From Terriglobia bacterium (GTDB lineage: Bacteria > Acidobacteriota > Terriglobia > Terriglobales > Acidobacteriaceae), in contig JAIQFP010000026.1 in assembly GCA_020073165.1 (NCBI GenBank), positions 24,001-64,712 of the forward strand: DNA of 40,712 nucleotides. The letters run 5' to 3'. Positions 16,325 through 23,496 of the stretch are shown here, one piece after another; within the stretch, counting starts at the first letter, position 1, and every line of letters starts with the position of its first letter. Below the pieces are notes generated by a model. It had not been told where the DNA came from. It worked only from the letters and a program-made list of their open reading frames with translations, and made no database searches. A program made the translations under genes and the position numbers.

Positions 16325-17626
16325 ATGAATCGAGTAGCAAGGTACCTGTTCGTCTCAACTCTGCTCGCTGTCCTTCTGCCCAATGGTCTGCTTTCGGCCC
16401 AAACCGCTGCCACGCGCCGCGTCGTCGTTCGTGCCGGGAAACTTCTGGACGTGAAAACCGGAAGGACCCTCTCCGACCAGGCCATCGTCATCGAAGGCGA
16501 CAAGATCGTGAGCGTGGGCCCGGCGTCCGATGCTCCCGCCGGCGCAACTACTATCAACCTTCCCAACGCCACGGTACTCCCGGGTTTGATTGACGCTCAC
16601 ACGCACATCACCTTCAATCCCAATTTTGGCTACGACACGCTGGGAATCTCCATCCCGCGCGAGGCGCTGACGGGCGCGCATAACGCCCGCCTGACGCTGG
16701 AAGCCGGCTTCACCACGATTCGGAACGTTGCCGCGCGCGGCTACACCGACGTGGCTCTGCGCGACGCCATCAATGCCGGCGACGTTCCCGGTCCCCGCAT
16801 GCTGGTGAGCGGGCCGGCGCTGAGCATCACCGGTGGGCACTGCGACAACAACCTGCTGCCCTTCGAGTACCACGCCTCCAACGAAGGCGTGGCCGATGGC
16901 ATCGAGGCCGTGCAGCACAAGACTCGGGAAGTGATTAAGTACGGTGCCGATCTCATCAAGATCTGCGCCACCGGTGGTGTGCTCTCCAAAGGCGACGATC
17001 CCAATGCCCCCCAATTCACCCTCGAAGAGATGAAGGCCATCGTGGCCGAGGCCCACCGCCTGGGACACAAAGTCGCCGCCCACGCCCACGGTGCCCAGGG
17101 CGTCATCTGGGCGTCGGAAGCCGGCGTGGACTCCGTCGAGCACGGACACCTCATGAATGACGCCGCCATCGCCACGTTGAAAAAGAACGGAACTTATCTC
17201 GTACCCACGCTCTACCTGATGGACTGGCAGAAGGAGAACGCGGCCCGGGCCAACCTGCCCGACTACGCCAAGCGCAAAATGGAAATGGTCTCCGAGACAG
17301 GACAGAATGCCGCAAAAAAGGCCTTCGCCGCCGGCGTCAAGATCGGCATGGGCACCGACGCCGCCGTGTATCCCCATGGCCTCAACGCCCACGAACTCGC
17401 CGTCTACGTCCGCCTGGGCATGACCCCTCTGCAAGCCATCCAGACTGCCACCATCAACGATGCCGACCTGCTCGGCTGGTCCGACAAGATTGGAACGATC
17501 GAACCCGGCAAGTGGGCCGACATCATCGCCGTCGACGGCGATCCGTTGCAGGACATCACCACCCTGCAACACGTGAAGTTCGTAATGAAGGGCGGCGAGG
17601 TGGTGAAGAACCAGTACGCAAAGTAA
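16325..17626 (+). CDS. Secreted metal-dependent amidohydrolase, copy 2
   Basis: 433 residues, signal peptide about 1-25 (ending LLSAQ). The same metal-site set as copy 1: GLIDAHTH, ADLIKICATGG (carboxylated Lys candidate), AAHAHG, VEHG and GTDAAVYPHG. The end (KWADIIAVDGDPL, then FVMKGGEVVKN) is close to copy 1, so the two look like diverged tandem duplicates. Probable periplasmic or secreted dipeptidase/amidase; substrate unknown. The Shine-Dalgarno GAGGAG lies about 6 nt upstream. It converges with the HU gene. Confidence 0.88.
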   Translation: MNRVARYLFVSTLLAVLLPNGLLSAQTAATRRVVVRAGKLLDVKTGRTLSDQAIVIEGDKIVSVGPASDAPAGATTINLPNATVLPGLIDAHTHITFNPNFGYDTLGISIPREALTGAHNARLTLEAGFTTIRNVAARGYTDVALRDAINAGDVPGPRMLVSGPALSITGGHCDNNLLPFEYHASNEGVADGIEAVQHKTREVIKYGADLIKICATGGVLSKGDDPNAPQFTLEEMKAIVAEAHRLGHKVAAHAHGAQGVIWASEAGVDSVEHGHLMNDAAIATLKKNGTYLVPTLYLMDWQKENAARANLPDYAKRKMEMVSETGQNAAKKAFAAGVKIGMGTDAAVYPHGLNAHELAVYVRLGMTPLQAIQTATINDADLLGWSDKIGTIEPGKWADIIAVDGDPLQDITTLQHVKFVMKGGEVVKNQYAK

Positions 17627-17651
17627 GGCTGATGTTCGCAGACCTGAAACG

Positions 17652-17677
17652 AAAAAGGCCGGCTCCCAAGCCGGCCT
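17652..17677 (-). terminator. Rho-independent terminator of the HU gene
   Basis: On the minus strand, AGGCCGGC and GCCGGCCT form an 8-bp GC-rich stem with a 6-nt loop, followed directly by TTTTT. It lies 23 bp after the HU stop codon. Read from the plus strand it follows the amidohydrolase stop but lacks a clear T-run. Confidence 0.8.
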
Positions 17678-17699
17678 CGTGCGCTTTCAGATGCTGGGG

Positions 17700-17993
17700 C
17701 TACTTCTTGGGTGCGATCGCATCCTTCGCAGCCTTCGCCAGGTAAAATTTCGCCGTCGTCTTGGCCTTGATTTGAATGGGTTCTCCCGTCTGGGGGTTGC
17801 GTCCCATGCGGGCTTTGCGATGCACTTTCTTCAACCGGCCCAGCCCCGGGACGACAAACATGCCGCCCTTCCTGGTTTCCTTGATGGCGGTGTCGGTCAG
17901 GGTTTCCAGAAATGCCGCCGCAGTCTTGTTGTTGGTGCCCACCTTCTCCGCCAGATGGCGAATGAGTTGGGTCTTGGTCATGCCTGAAGCCAT
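17700..17993 (-). CDS. HU family DNA-binding protein
   Basis: 97 residues, typical HU/IHF size. The MTKTQLIRHLAEKVG helix, the central GLGRLKKVHRKARMGRNPQT arm (the family signature region, usually GFGxF...RxGRNPxTG) and the basic C-terminus (AKAAKDAIAPKK) are clear. It compacts and bends DNA. The arm carries LKKVHRKARMG rather than the canonical FEVRERAARKG, a divergent but recognisable form. GAGGAGG lies 6 nt before ATG 17993. It has its own terminator. Confidence 0.92.
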   Translation of the reverse strand: MASGMTKTQLIRHLAEKVGTNNKTAAAFLETLTDTAIKETRKGGMFVVPGLGRLKKVHRKARMGRNPQTGEPIQIKAKTTAKFYLAKAAKDAIAPKK

Positions 17994-18257
17994 GAATCCT
18001 CCTCTGAGCTAGAAATCTGATTTTCCTGCGATGCCCGCTATGGTACACCACCGCTCCTGTGGAAAAGAAGCGTTTCAGCCGCATTTTTGGCGGTTTTTTC
18101 CAATCCGGCACCGGGAAAGGCCCGAAACAACGCCTTTTTCGCGACGACTGGCTCGCAGAATGCCCGGTACAGACCGCTCCCGCGCCTCCCCCAGGCCGCC
18201 TCGCAAACCGGGATTCTCTCCCCCGCATGTCATAATGCTTGCCGGAGACCAGCCCCG

Positions 18258-18914
18258 GTGAGTTGTTCGATCTGCGAGCAGCGCAAGGAAAAACGCTTCT
18301 GTCCCGCGGTCCACGGACGCATCTGCCCACAGTGCTGCGGCGAGCAGCGCGAGGTGACCCTGGATTGCCCCAGCGACTGTCCTTACCTGCAGCAGGCCCG
18401 CGAGCACGAAAAGCCGCGCCGGGCGCAGGATCTGGATCCGGCCGCCCTCTTCCTCCAGGTCGAACTCGGAGACCAGTTCCTCTACGAGCGCGAGCACCTG
18501 CTCGCGGGCATGAGCTACGCCTTGGCCAAAAGCGCGCGCGCCGACCGCACCCTCGCGGACGGCGATCTGATCGCCGTGCTCACCGCCATGGCCCGGACCT
18601 ACGAGACCCTCGCCAACTCCGGCCTGCACTACGAATCTCCCATTACCAGCGTCAGCCGGCAGGCCGTGGCCGCGGAAGTCCAGAAACTGGTGAAAGAATA
18701 CGGCGAGGCTGAGGAGAAGCACTTCGGCTACACCCGTCTGCGCGACGCCGACGTGGTGCGCGCCCTGGTTTTCCTGGTGCGCACCGCCCATGCTCGCACC
18801 TCAGGACGCCCCAAGTCGCGCGCCTTCGTGGATTTCCTCTTCGCGCAGTTCCCGGAGAAGCCAGCCGCCATCGCCACCCCCGAAGAAACCGGCAGCAGAA
18901 TCATTACGCCCTAG
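18258..18914 (+). CDS. Hypothetical protein with N-terminal Cys-rich zinc-binding motif
   Basis: 218 residues if begun at GTG 18258. Eight cysteines fall in the first 41 residues (positions 3, 6, 15, 23, 26, 27, 37, 41), plus His19, in the pattern CxxC...C...CPQCC...CPSDC, suggesting one or two structural zinc sites. The rest is helical and charged with no recognised domain. No ATG starts the Cys-rich part; GGAG lies 10 nt before the GTG. A longer in-frame extension to 18087 is poorly protein-like and is rejected. Family unrecognised; a nucleic-acid or protein-binding role is only a guess. Confidence 0.7.
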   Translation: MSCSICEQRKEKRFCPAVHGRICPQCCGEQREVTLDCPSDCPYLQQAREHEKPRRAQDLDPAALFLQVELGDQFLYEREHLLAGMSYALAKSARADRTLADGDLIAVLTAMARTYETLANSGLHYESPITSVSRQAVAAEVQKLVKEYGEAEEKHFGYTRLRDADVVRALVFLVRTAHARTSGRPKSRAFVDFLFAQFPEKPAAIATPEETGSRIITP

Positions 18915-18927
18915 TCGAGGTCGTCAG

Positions 18928-19035
18928 CAAGAAGGTTCGTATTAGGGTATGGCTTCAGCCATCGGCAAGAAGGTTCGTATCAGGGTATGGCTTCAGCCAT
19001 ACCGAAACCGTCCCACCGATGACCGGCTTTAGCCG
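18928..19035. repeat. 38-bp tandem duplication with palindromes (REP-like)
   Basis: Two nearly identical 38-bp units (18928-18965 and 18966-19003) each contain the palindrome ATGGCTTCAGCCAT (stem ATGGCT/AGCCAT). A related palindrome CGGCT-TT-AGCCG follows at 19024-19035 and overlaps the folK stop codon. The units differ at one internal base and at their ends. Confidence 0.7.
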
Positions 19036-19544
19036 CTGCGAACCTCACCCCCACGCTGATCTCGACTGACCTTTCGCGCCGCCTGCCCCGGCGGCAGCGC
19101 ATCGCGCATCTCGCGCACAGTGCGCTTGAACACCGGATGCCGCACCTCCGGCGCAATCTCCGCCAGCGGCTCCAGCACAAACCGCCGCTCGTGCAAAGCC
19201 GGGTGCGGGATGGTCAGCCCCTGGGTATCCACAATCGAGCTGCCGAACAGCAGAATGTCAATATCAATCGTCCGCGGTCCCTTGGTCTGCGTCCGCCGCC
19301 GGCCCATCTGCTGTTCAATGTCGAGAATCCCCGCCAGCAGTTGCTTCGGCATCTTCTCCGTGTCGAGCGTGACCGCGCAGTTCAAGAACCAGGGCTGCGC
19401 CGTCAGCTCGACCGGTTCCGTCTCGTAGAAAGACGAAACCGCAGCCACTGCCCCCAGTTCCGCCAGCCGGCCGATGGCCGCGTTCAGGTTGGCCGCCCGG
19501 TCGCCCACATTCGATCCCAGTGAGAGATAAGCCAGTTTGTGCAT
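19029..19544 (-). CDS. folK: 2-amino-4-hydroxy-6-hydroxymethyldihydropteridine diphosphokinase
   Basis: 171 residues. MHKLAYLSLGSNVGDRAANL, then FYETEPVE, WFLNCAVTLDT and the HPPK signature ranging from GPRTIDIDILLFG to PHPALHERRFVLEPLAEIAP are all present. FolK transfers pyrophosphate from ATP to 6-hydroxymethyl-dihydropterin in folate synthesis. Start ATG 19544 is the family start; 27 upstream residues are rejected. The last residues after about 160 (KVSRDQRGGEVRSG) and the stop codon run into a palindromic repeat, so the C-terminal tail may have been rewritten by repeat insertion. No other folate gene is adjacent. Confidence 0.93.
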   Translation of the reverse strand: MHKLAYLSLGSNVGDRAANLNAAIGRLAELGAVAAVSSFYETEPVELTAQPWFLNCAVTLDTEKMPKQLLAGILDIEQQMGRRRTQTKGPRTIDIDILLFGSSIVDTQGLTIPHPALHERRFVLEPLAEIAPEVRHPVFKRTVREMRDALPPGQAARKVSRDQRGGEVRSG

Positions 19545-19684
19545 TGCCGGATAGTTTCCAGTTTCCCGTTCCCGGATTCCAGCAAAAAATCTCCCCCCCG
19601 GATTTCCCACGCTATCAGCCACCACCCACCCGTGACCTTAGTCACCTTCTCGCCTCCGAACCCGCGGGCTACCATCAAACTGCC

Positions 19685-20386
19685 ATGGTCCTGGAATCAC
19701 TCCTCCTCAGTCGCGATCCCCAGGTAGTTCGCGTCCTGCGCCCGACTCTGGAGAAACTGTCGGTGGAGATCGAAGTGTGCCGGGGCGCCCGCTCCGGCGG
19801 TGAGATCCTGTCTTCCGAAAAGTTTGACGCGGTGATTGTGGACTGCGACGACCTGCAAGGCGGCCTCGACGTGCTCGCCGGCCTGCGCAAAGGCACCAGC
19901 AACCGGAATTCCGTCGCCTTCGCCATCCTGAACGGCAACACCACCACCCAGAAGGCGTTTGAGCTGGGCGCCAACTTCGTGTTGCAGAAGCCCATCTCCC
20001 CGCTCAACGCCATGCGCTGCTTCAGCGCCGCCCTCAGCTTCATGGAGCGCGAACGCCGTCGCTACTTCCGCCACCCCATCGAGATCCCGGTCACGGTGGT
20101 GTTTGGCCAGGGCCAGGAACTGAAGGCCACCACCACCAATATCAGCGAAGGCGGCATGGCCATCCGCTTCCGCGGCAGGTTGCCCAAAGGCGGAATCTCC
20201 AAGGTGGTGTTCACCCTGCCGGACATGCCTTCCTCGATGGAGCCCAAGGCCACCCTGGCCTGGGCGGACGGCGCCGGACGCGCCGGCCTGCGCTTCCTCG
20301 AAGTCCCGCAGAAGTCCCGCGAACTGCTGGAAGCCTGGCTCACCCAGCAGCTGCAGATACAGGAGAAGGCTCCCGCCAAGAACTAG
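19685..20386 (+). CDS. Receiver-like domain plus PilZ domain protein
   Basis: 233 residues. Residues about 1-120 resemble a CheY-like receiver: DAVIVDCDDL supplies the candidate phosphoacceptor Asp, and FVLQKPISPLNAM supplies the conserved Lys-Pro. Residues about 125-225 form a PilZ domain with the c-di-GMP signature RRYFRHP (RxxxR-type) and NISEGGMAI (D/NxSxxG), ending AGLRFLEV. It may link phosphorelay input to c-di-GMP binding. The acidic pair before the phospho-Asp is not obvious, so phosphorylation is uncertain. Start ATG 19685 is chosen over a longer frame whose extra 55 residues are antisense to folK. Confidence 0.85.
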   Translation: MVLESLLLSRDPQVVRVLRPTLEKLSVEIEVCRGARSGGEILSSEKFDAVIVDCDDLQGGLDVLAGLRKGTSNRNSVAFAILNGNTTTQKAFELGANFVLQKPISPLNAMRCFSAALSFMERERRRYFRHPIEIPVTVVFGQGQELKATTTNISEGGMAIRFRGRLPKGGISKVVFTLPDMPSSMEPKATLAWADGAGRAGLRFLEVPQKSRELLEAWLTQQLQIQEKAPAKN

Positions 20387-20429
20387 CAGGCTCCGAAAAA
20401 ACTCGGCATCCAGCCGCCGATTTGAAAGA

Positions 20430-20447
20430 GCGCGCCTTCAGGCGTGC
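20430..20447. repeat. Short hairpin (REP-like) between PilZ gene and the convergent hypothetical
   Basis: GCGCGCC and GGCGTGC pair over 7 bp (one G-U) around TTCA. It lies between convergent genes and is not followed by a T-run on either strand. Confidence 0.4.
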
Positions 20448-20481
20448 CGCAACCTGCCTTACCGGCCCCCCGCCCGCGGAA

Positions 20482-21075
20482 CTATATGCTTATCCCGCCC
20501 CCGAGCCGCAGAATTCCGGGCAAGGGGCGCGGCTTGAACGGCACCTTCACCAGCTCGGCTGGACCAAGCGAAATTGTGCCCGACCCTTCGAGCATCCCTG
20601 ACTGTATGGCTTTGATTCGAGCGTCTTGCACCTGCAGAATTAGTTCCTTCAGCGTGAGCTCCAACTCTACATCGAACACAATCTCGTAGGTCTGCCCGCG
20701 AAAGCGAATCTCCAGATGAGGATGGTGTTCGGATTTCACTGTGTGTTCGAACACCGGAACCGAAGCAAGTTCGCCCGGTGGATGCTTGCTGCTGTCGGCA
20801 TATTCGGAAAGCACACGATACTTTTGCCAGGCCCCCAGCAAGATATCAGAAAGGTGGGTGCGAAAAAGCTCCAAAGCGTGCCTGCCCAACGAAGCGGCAA
20901 ATGATTTCCAGGGAAAGTACTTCATCTCCTTGAGGAGTTGCAGCTCCAAGGGCGCCAGGGTCTGCGTGGCAAGAATGGCCGCGGTCGCCGCACCTGCAAA
21001 GTTCGCCTCGGTGAGATCGAATAGTTCCCTCAGCGTAACCGCCTCCGCACCAGAGTGTGACTCAGCTTTGTTCAT
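20482..21075 (-). CDS. Hypothetical soluble protein, partner of the PASTA-PKD protein
   Basis: 197 residues with no signal peptide or membrane segment and no family I can name. The N-terminal 60 residues are helical and Ala/Leu-rich; the C-terminal half looks beta-rich (HLEIRFRGQTYEIVFDVELE) and ends in a Gly/Pro-rich tail. Its ATG overlaps the stop codon of the upstream PASTA-PKD gene (ATGA, 21072-21075), so the two are translationally coupled and probably work together. Because the upstream protein has a cytoplasmic tail, a complex at the inner membrane is possible (inference). Confidence 0.72.
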   Translation of the reverse strand: MNKAESHSGAEAVTLRELFDLTEANFAGAATAAILATQTLAPLELQLLKEMKYFPWKSFAASLGRHALELFRTHLSDILLGAWQKYRVLSEYADSSKHPPGELASVPVFEHTVKSEHHPHLEIRFRGQTYEIVFDVELELTLKELILQVQDARIKAIQSGMLEGSGTISLGPAELVKVPFKPRPLPGILRLGGGISI

Positions 21076-22088
21076 GATTGACCACGTTTCGTTCTGAGGC
21101 TGTGTTTATCCGCAGCCTCCAGGTATTGATTGCCCTCCGAGGGAAACGCTCGTATCAGCACCGCGTCTTCCCCGCGGACACGTGGAACTTGGGGAATCGT
21201 CTGCTGCCCTGCATCAGTCTTTGCCGACACCGCAATCTCTTGCATCCGCCTTCGTACTCGGCGTCTTCTTGCCACCCTCCGGAGCACCTCCGCCACGGCG
21301 CCGAGGGCAACGACGCCGGCAGCAACTTCCCACGGTAGATCGCTATTCCTTTTCCTCTCTGGAGTTTCCGACGGGGTTGGATGGGGCACAACGGGTGCTG
21401 CCTTAGGCTCCTTTATCGTCGGTGGCTTGTTCTGTTGCGACTCAGGCCCTCCCACCGCCGACTGCTCAATCCTGATCTGTACCGTATCGCTCGTTGCCAG
21501 AATCACCTCGTTATCTTCGAGCGCAGTCACGCTAATCCCACACTCACATGGGCTGGCGTACACGTGTGTCCGCGTGGATTCGCTGATTGTCTCCAAGGTC
21601 CCGTCTCCCCAGTCGAACCGGTACGTTGCATTGGTGAGCGGCTGAAGGGAAGCCGTAGCCTCGATCGTGTCGCCCACGCGGGCCGCCTGAGGGATCCCCG
21701 TGAGCGATAGCTGGTAGGTTGTCGGAACTGGCGGGGGAGCCGGGACCGTAAGCGTCAGCTCAACCACCCTAACTCCTCTTGCCGGTGACCCGGCAACCGG
21801 CAGTTGGTCGCTGACGACTGCGCCTTCGACAAGCTCCCCGATGCATCTTCCCACTAAGTGAACTTCGCTGAGCAGTGTTTGCTTGGCTTGGTCGCAGGTC
21901 TGTCCCCTCACATCGGGTACAGTGGGACCGACATACTGGGCCGCGGCTGCGCTTGCCTTTCTAGCCGTCTTAGGGGCTGATTGAACTGGGACTTGGGAGT
22001 GTAGAGATGGGTCTGGGAAGAGAGCCGCCATACACACGGCCATCAGAAACGTTCTGCCTGAGGGCCTGATCAAAAACTGCATTCCCAT
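21072..22088 (-). CDS. Membrane protein with extracytoplasmic PASTA and PKD-like domains
   Basis: 338 residues. N-terminal signal (about 12-30); PASTA domain about 54-115 (VPDVRGQTCDQAKQTLL, then GAVVSDQLPVAGSPARG), with two Cys (65, 82); PKD/Ig-like domain about 125-210 (YRFDWGDGTLETISE, the family WGDG turn), Cys181 and Cys183; Pro-rich linker; membrane helix about 252-270; a strongly basic stop-transfer (RRVARRRRVRRR); cytoplasmic tail of about 55 residues. It resembles the ectodomain of a PASTA kinase without the kinase. PASTA domains bind muropeptides or uncrosslinked peptidoglycan in kinases and PBPs; ligand here unknown. A near-consensus promoter lies about 100 bp upstream. Confidence 0.78.
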   Translation of the reverse strand: MGMQFLIRPSGRTFLMAVCMAALFPDPSLHSQVPVQSAPKTARKASAAAAQYVGPTVPDVRGQTCDQAKQTLLSEVHLVGRCIGELVEGAVVSDQLPVAGSPARGVRVVELTLTVPAPPPVPTTYQLSLTGIPQAARVGDTIEATASLQPLTNATYRFDWGDGTLETISESTRTHVYASPCECGISVTALEDNEVILATSDTVQIRIEQSAVGGPESQQNKPPTIKEPKAAPVVPHPTPSETPERKRNSDLPWEVAAGVVALGAVAEVLRRVARRRRVRRRMQEIAVSAKTDAGQQTIPQVPRVRGEDAVLIRAFPSEGNQYLEAADKHSLRTKRGQS

Positions 22089-22190
22089 GTCGGCTCACCC
22101 GCATGAATAACGTTTCCAGGTTTTGGGGCCGTGGGTTCAACCAGGGCGGCGAAGGTAACCAGTGCCAAGTGGAACTCTCAAGCGAGGCTG

Positions 22191-22218
22191 AGTATATACG
22201 TCTCTGTCTCGTTGTCAA
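22191..22218 (-). promoter_or_regulatory. Sigma-70-type promoter of the PASTA-PKD operon
   Basis: On the minus strand, TTGACA (22218-22213), a 16-bp spacer and TATACT (22196-22191) match the consensus at 11 of 12 positions. Transcription would start near 22184, leaving a leader of about 96 nt before the ATG at 22088. Confidence 0.72.
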
Positions 22219-22265
22219 CCAAGGGTTTCCGGTCGCATGGAACCGCCGAACCCCAGCCCCAGAGA

Positions 22266-22440
22266 GCCTGCCCTGAGCGAACCCTGAGTCGAGACGAAGG
22301 GGAGTCGAATGGGTGCGGAATAGTGCAGCCCAGGGCGTAAGCCCTGGGTCAGGAGTGCGCATTGAGCCAGTCCCGGAGGGACGACAGACAATTCGGCAGG
22401 AGCTGCGGGGAAAACCGGAGAAAGACGAAACTTTTCCATG
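22266..22440. repeat. Composite of palindromic and dispersed-type repeats
   Basis: Contains a perfect 8-bp hairpin CCCAGGGC-gtaa-GCCCTGGG (22329-22348) and a 5-bp hairpin GTCCC-gga-GGGAC (22370-22382). Upstream lie two copies of a CCTGAG-type motif followed by GACGAAGGGG (about 22270-22300). This block directly abuts the truncated REP-associated transposase and has no credible ORF. Confidence 0.65.
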
Positions 22441-22590
22441 ACCTTTCTGATGGAGCTGGGAATAGCGCCGCAGCAAGTCGAGATAAACGCGTCGGTCGGC
22501 ATCGCCGGCCAGAATGAATTGGCGGGCGTTTCCAAGCTGCGTAACGTGAGGGGGGACGTCGACAGCGATGACGCGAGTCAGGCGAGCCAC
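22440..22590 (-). pseudogene. Truncated REP-associated tyrosine transposase (IS200/Y1 family, RAYT)
   Basis: From a GTG at 22590 the frame reads VARLTRVIAVDVPPHVTQ, then GNARQFILAGD and LDLLRRYSQLHQ, the characteristic N-terminus of TnpA_REP/RAYT proteins. Identity stops after about 48 residues, near 22445, where palindromic repeat sequence begins. The HUH motif and the catalytic Tyr, expected further downstream, are absent, so this is a relic. RAYTs mobilise REP palindromes, which matches the repeats next to it. Confidence 0.75.
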
Positions 22591-22947
22591 GTCAGATAAA
22601 GCAGCGGAAAACGTCCCGTCTGTCCCCGGTTTGCACCGCGCCATTGCCCCTCAGGGTCTTGGCCACGATGGACAGACCGCATCGCCACGCCGAGCCGCGT
22701 ACAAGAGTGTCCGCGCCACACAAGTTGGGTGCAGGCCTCTTCACCCTATCTGCATTCTCGGGAAAACCAACACCTCGCCCCCAGACTACGCCCACCTGCT
22801 GTCAAGCCCCCTAAAACCCCAATTTCCTCCCAACCCGCTCACCCCAAAGGGAAAATAAAATCCTCCCCCATGTCCCATTTACCCTCTCCCATGTGCTATT
22901 CTTAAAGTAGATAGTAAGAAAATTTACATAGCTCGAAGGACAGTGTC
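22591..22947. other. Intergenic stretch without a recognised gene
   Basis: About 360 bp between the transposase relic and the small ORF. It has C-rich, low-complexity parts (22770-22870) and an AT-rich end (22900-22930). Frames in it are short and not protein-like. The AT-rich end may carry a promoter for the small ORF, but no confident -35/-10 pair was found. Confidence 0.5.
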
Positions 22948-23079
22948 ATGAATTCTTCCCGCGCACGCCGTTGCCATCCTATGCCCGCCCTTCTCCCGCG
23001 CCTCGCGCCCTCTGCTAACTCCAATGGGCTCCCGATTTTGCGGCTAACTCCAATGGATGCTGGATTTTGCGAGATCTAG
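22948..23079 (+). CDS. Possible 43-residue small ORF
   Basis: ATG 22948 is preceded by GAAGGA about 7 nt upstream and an AT-rich segment, and opens a 43-residue frame beginning MNSSRARRCHPMPALLPRL. It is basic at the start and has no known family. A 29-bp DNA repeat runs through its 3' half out of phase with the codons, so the peptide may not be the selected product; the segment could instead be a repeat-derived leader or non-coding RNA. Confidence 0.3.
   Translation: MNSSRARRCHPMPALLPRLAPSANSNGLPILRLTPMDAGFCEI
23014..23071. repeat. 29-bp tandem repeat
   Basis: Two units begin gctaactccaatgg (23014 and 23043) and both end gattttgcg. Only the central 5-7 bases differ. A long run of T follows about 45 bp downstream (about 23119-23130). 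Confidence 0.6.
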
Positions 23080-23241
23080 CCCCGGCAACTTGTTTGTTTT
23101 GCCGAATTTAACCTTAAAATTTTTTTTCTTCTTGATCTATCCCGCCCGACACCCTCCCCTCTCCCCGAACCCAGCTTGGGACTTGCGGCAACCCCCACCC
23201 GCAAGCACTCTGGGAGAAAATCCATCCACGGGTGCCATCCC

Positions 23242-23472
23242 ATGCTTTCCCTTGATGTGAGGATCGATCGCGCGCAACGCCTGTTGCGCATGCTGGAAGA
23301 AGATGCGCCCCTGCTGGCGCACCGGGTGGCTGAATTGACGCCCGAACACCAGGAATCCGCCCGCAACCACGCCGCTCAGTGGGCCGCCCACACCCGCGCC
23401 GAGCTGGACCGCCTGCGGCTCCAGCAGGCGTACTGGGATCCCAACGATCCAACCCCCGAACCGGCAGACTGA
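23242..23472 (+). CDS. Small hypothetical protein, helical
   Basis: 76 residues beginning MLSLDVRIDRAQRLLRML. Strongly helical with Leu/Ala/Arg heptad-like spacing (about 5-60), then a short Pro/Asp tail. No family recognised. No good Shine-Dalgarno precedes ATG 23242; a longer frame from 23176 adds 22 unlikely residues. Codon use is GC3-rich like its neighbours, which supports a real gene. It converges with lpxC. Confidence 0.5.
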   Translation: MLSLDVRIDRAQRLLRMLEEDAPLLAHRVAELTPEHQESARNHAAQWAAHTRAELDRLRLQQAYWDPNDPTPEPAD

Positions 23473-23496
23473 AACTGAAATAGAGATGCCCCGGAG

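Noticed and set aside
23014-23071. CRISPR-like repeat
   Set aside because: Only two units, directly adjacent with no spacer; no cas genes in the window.
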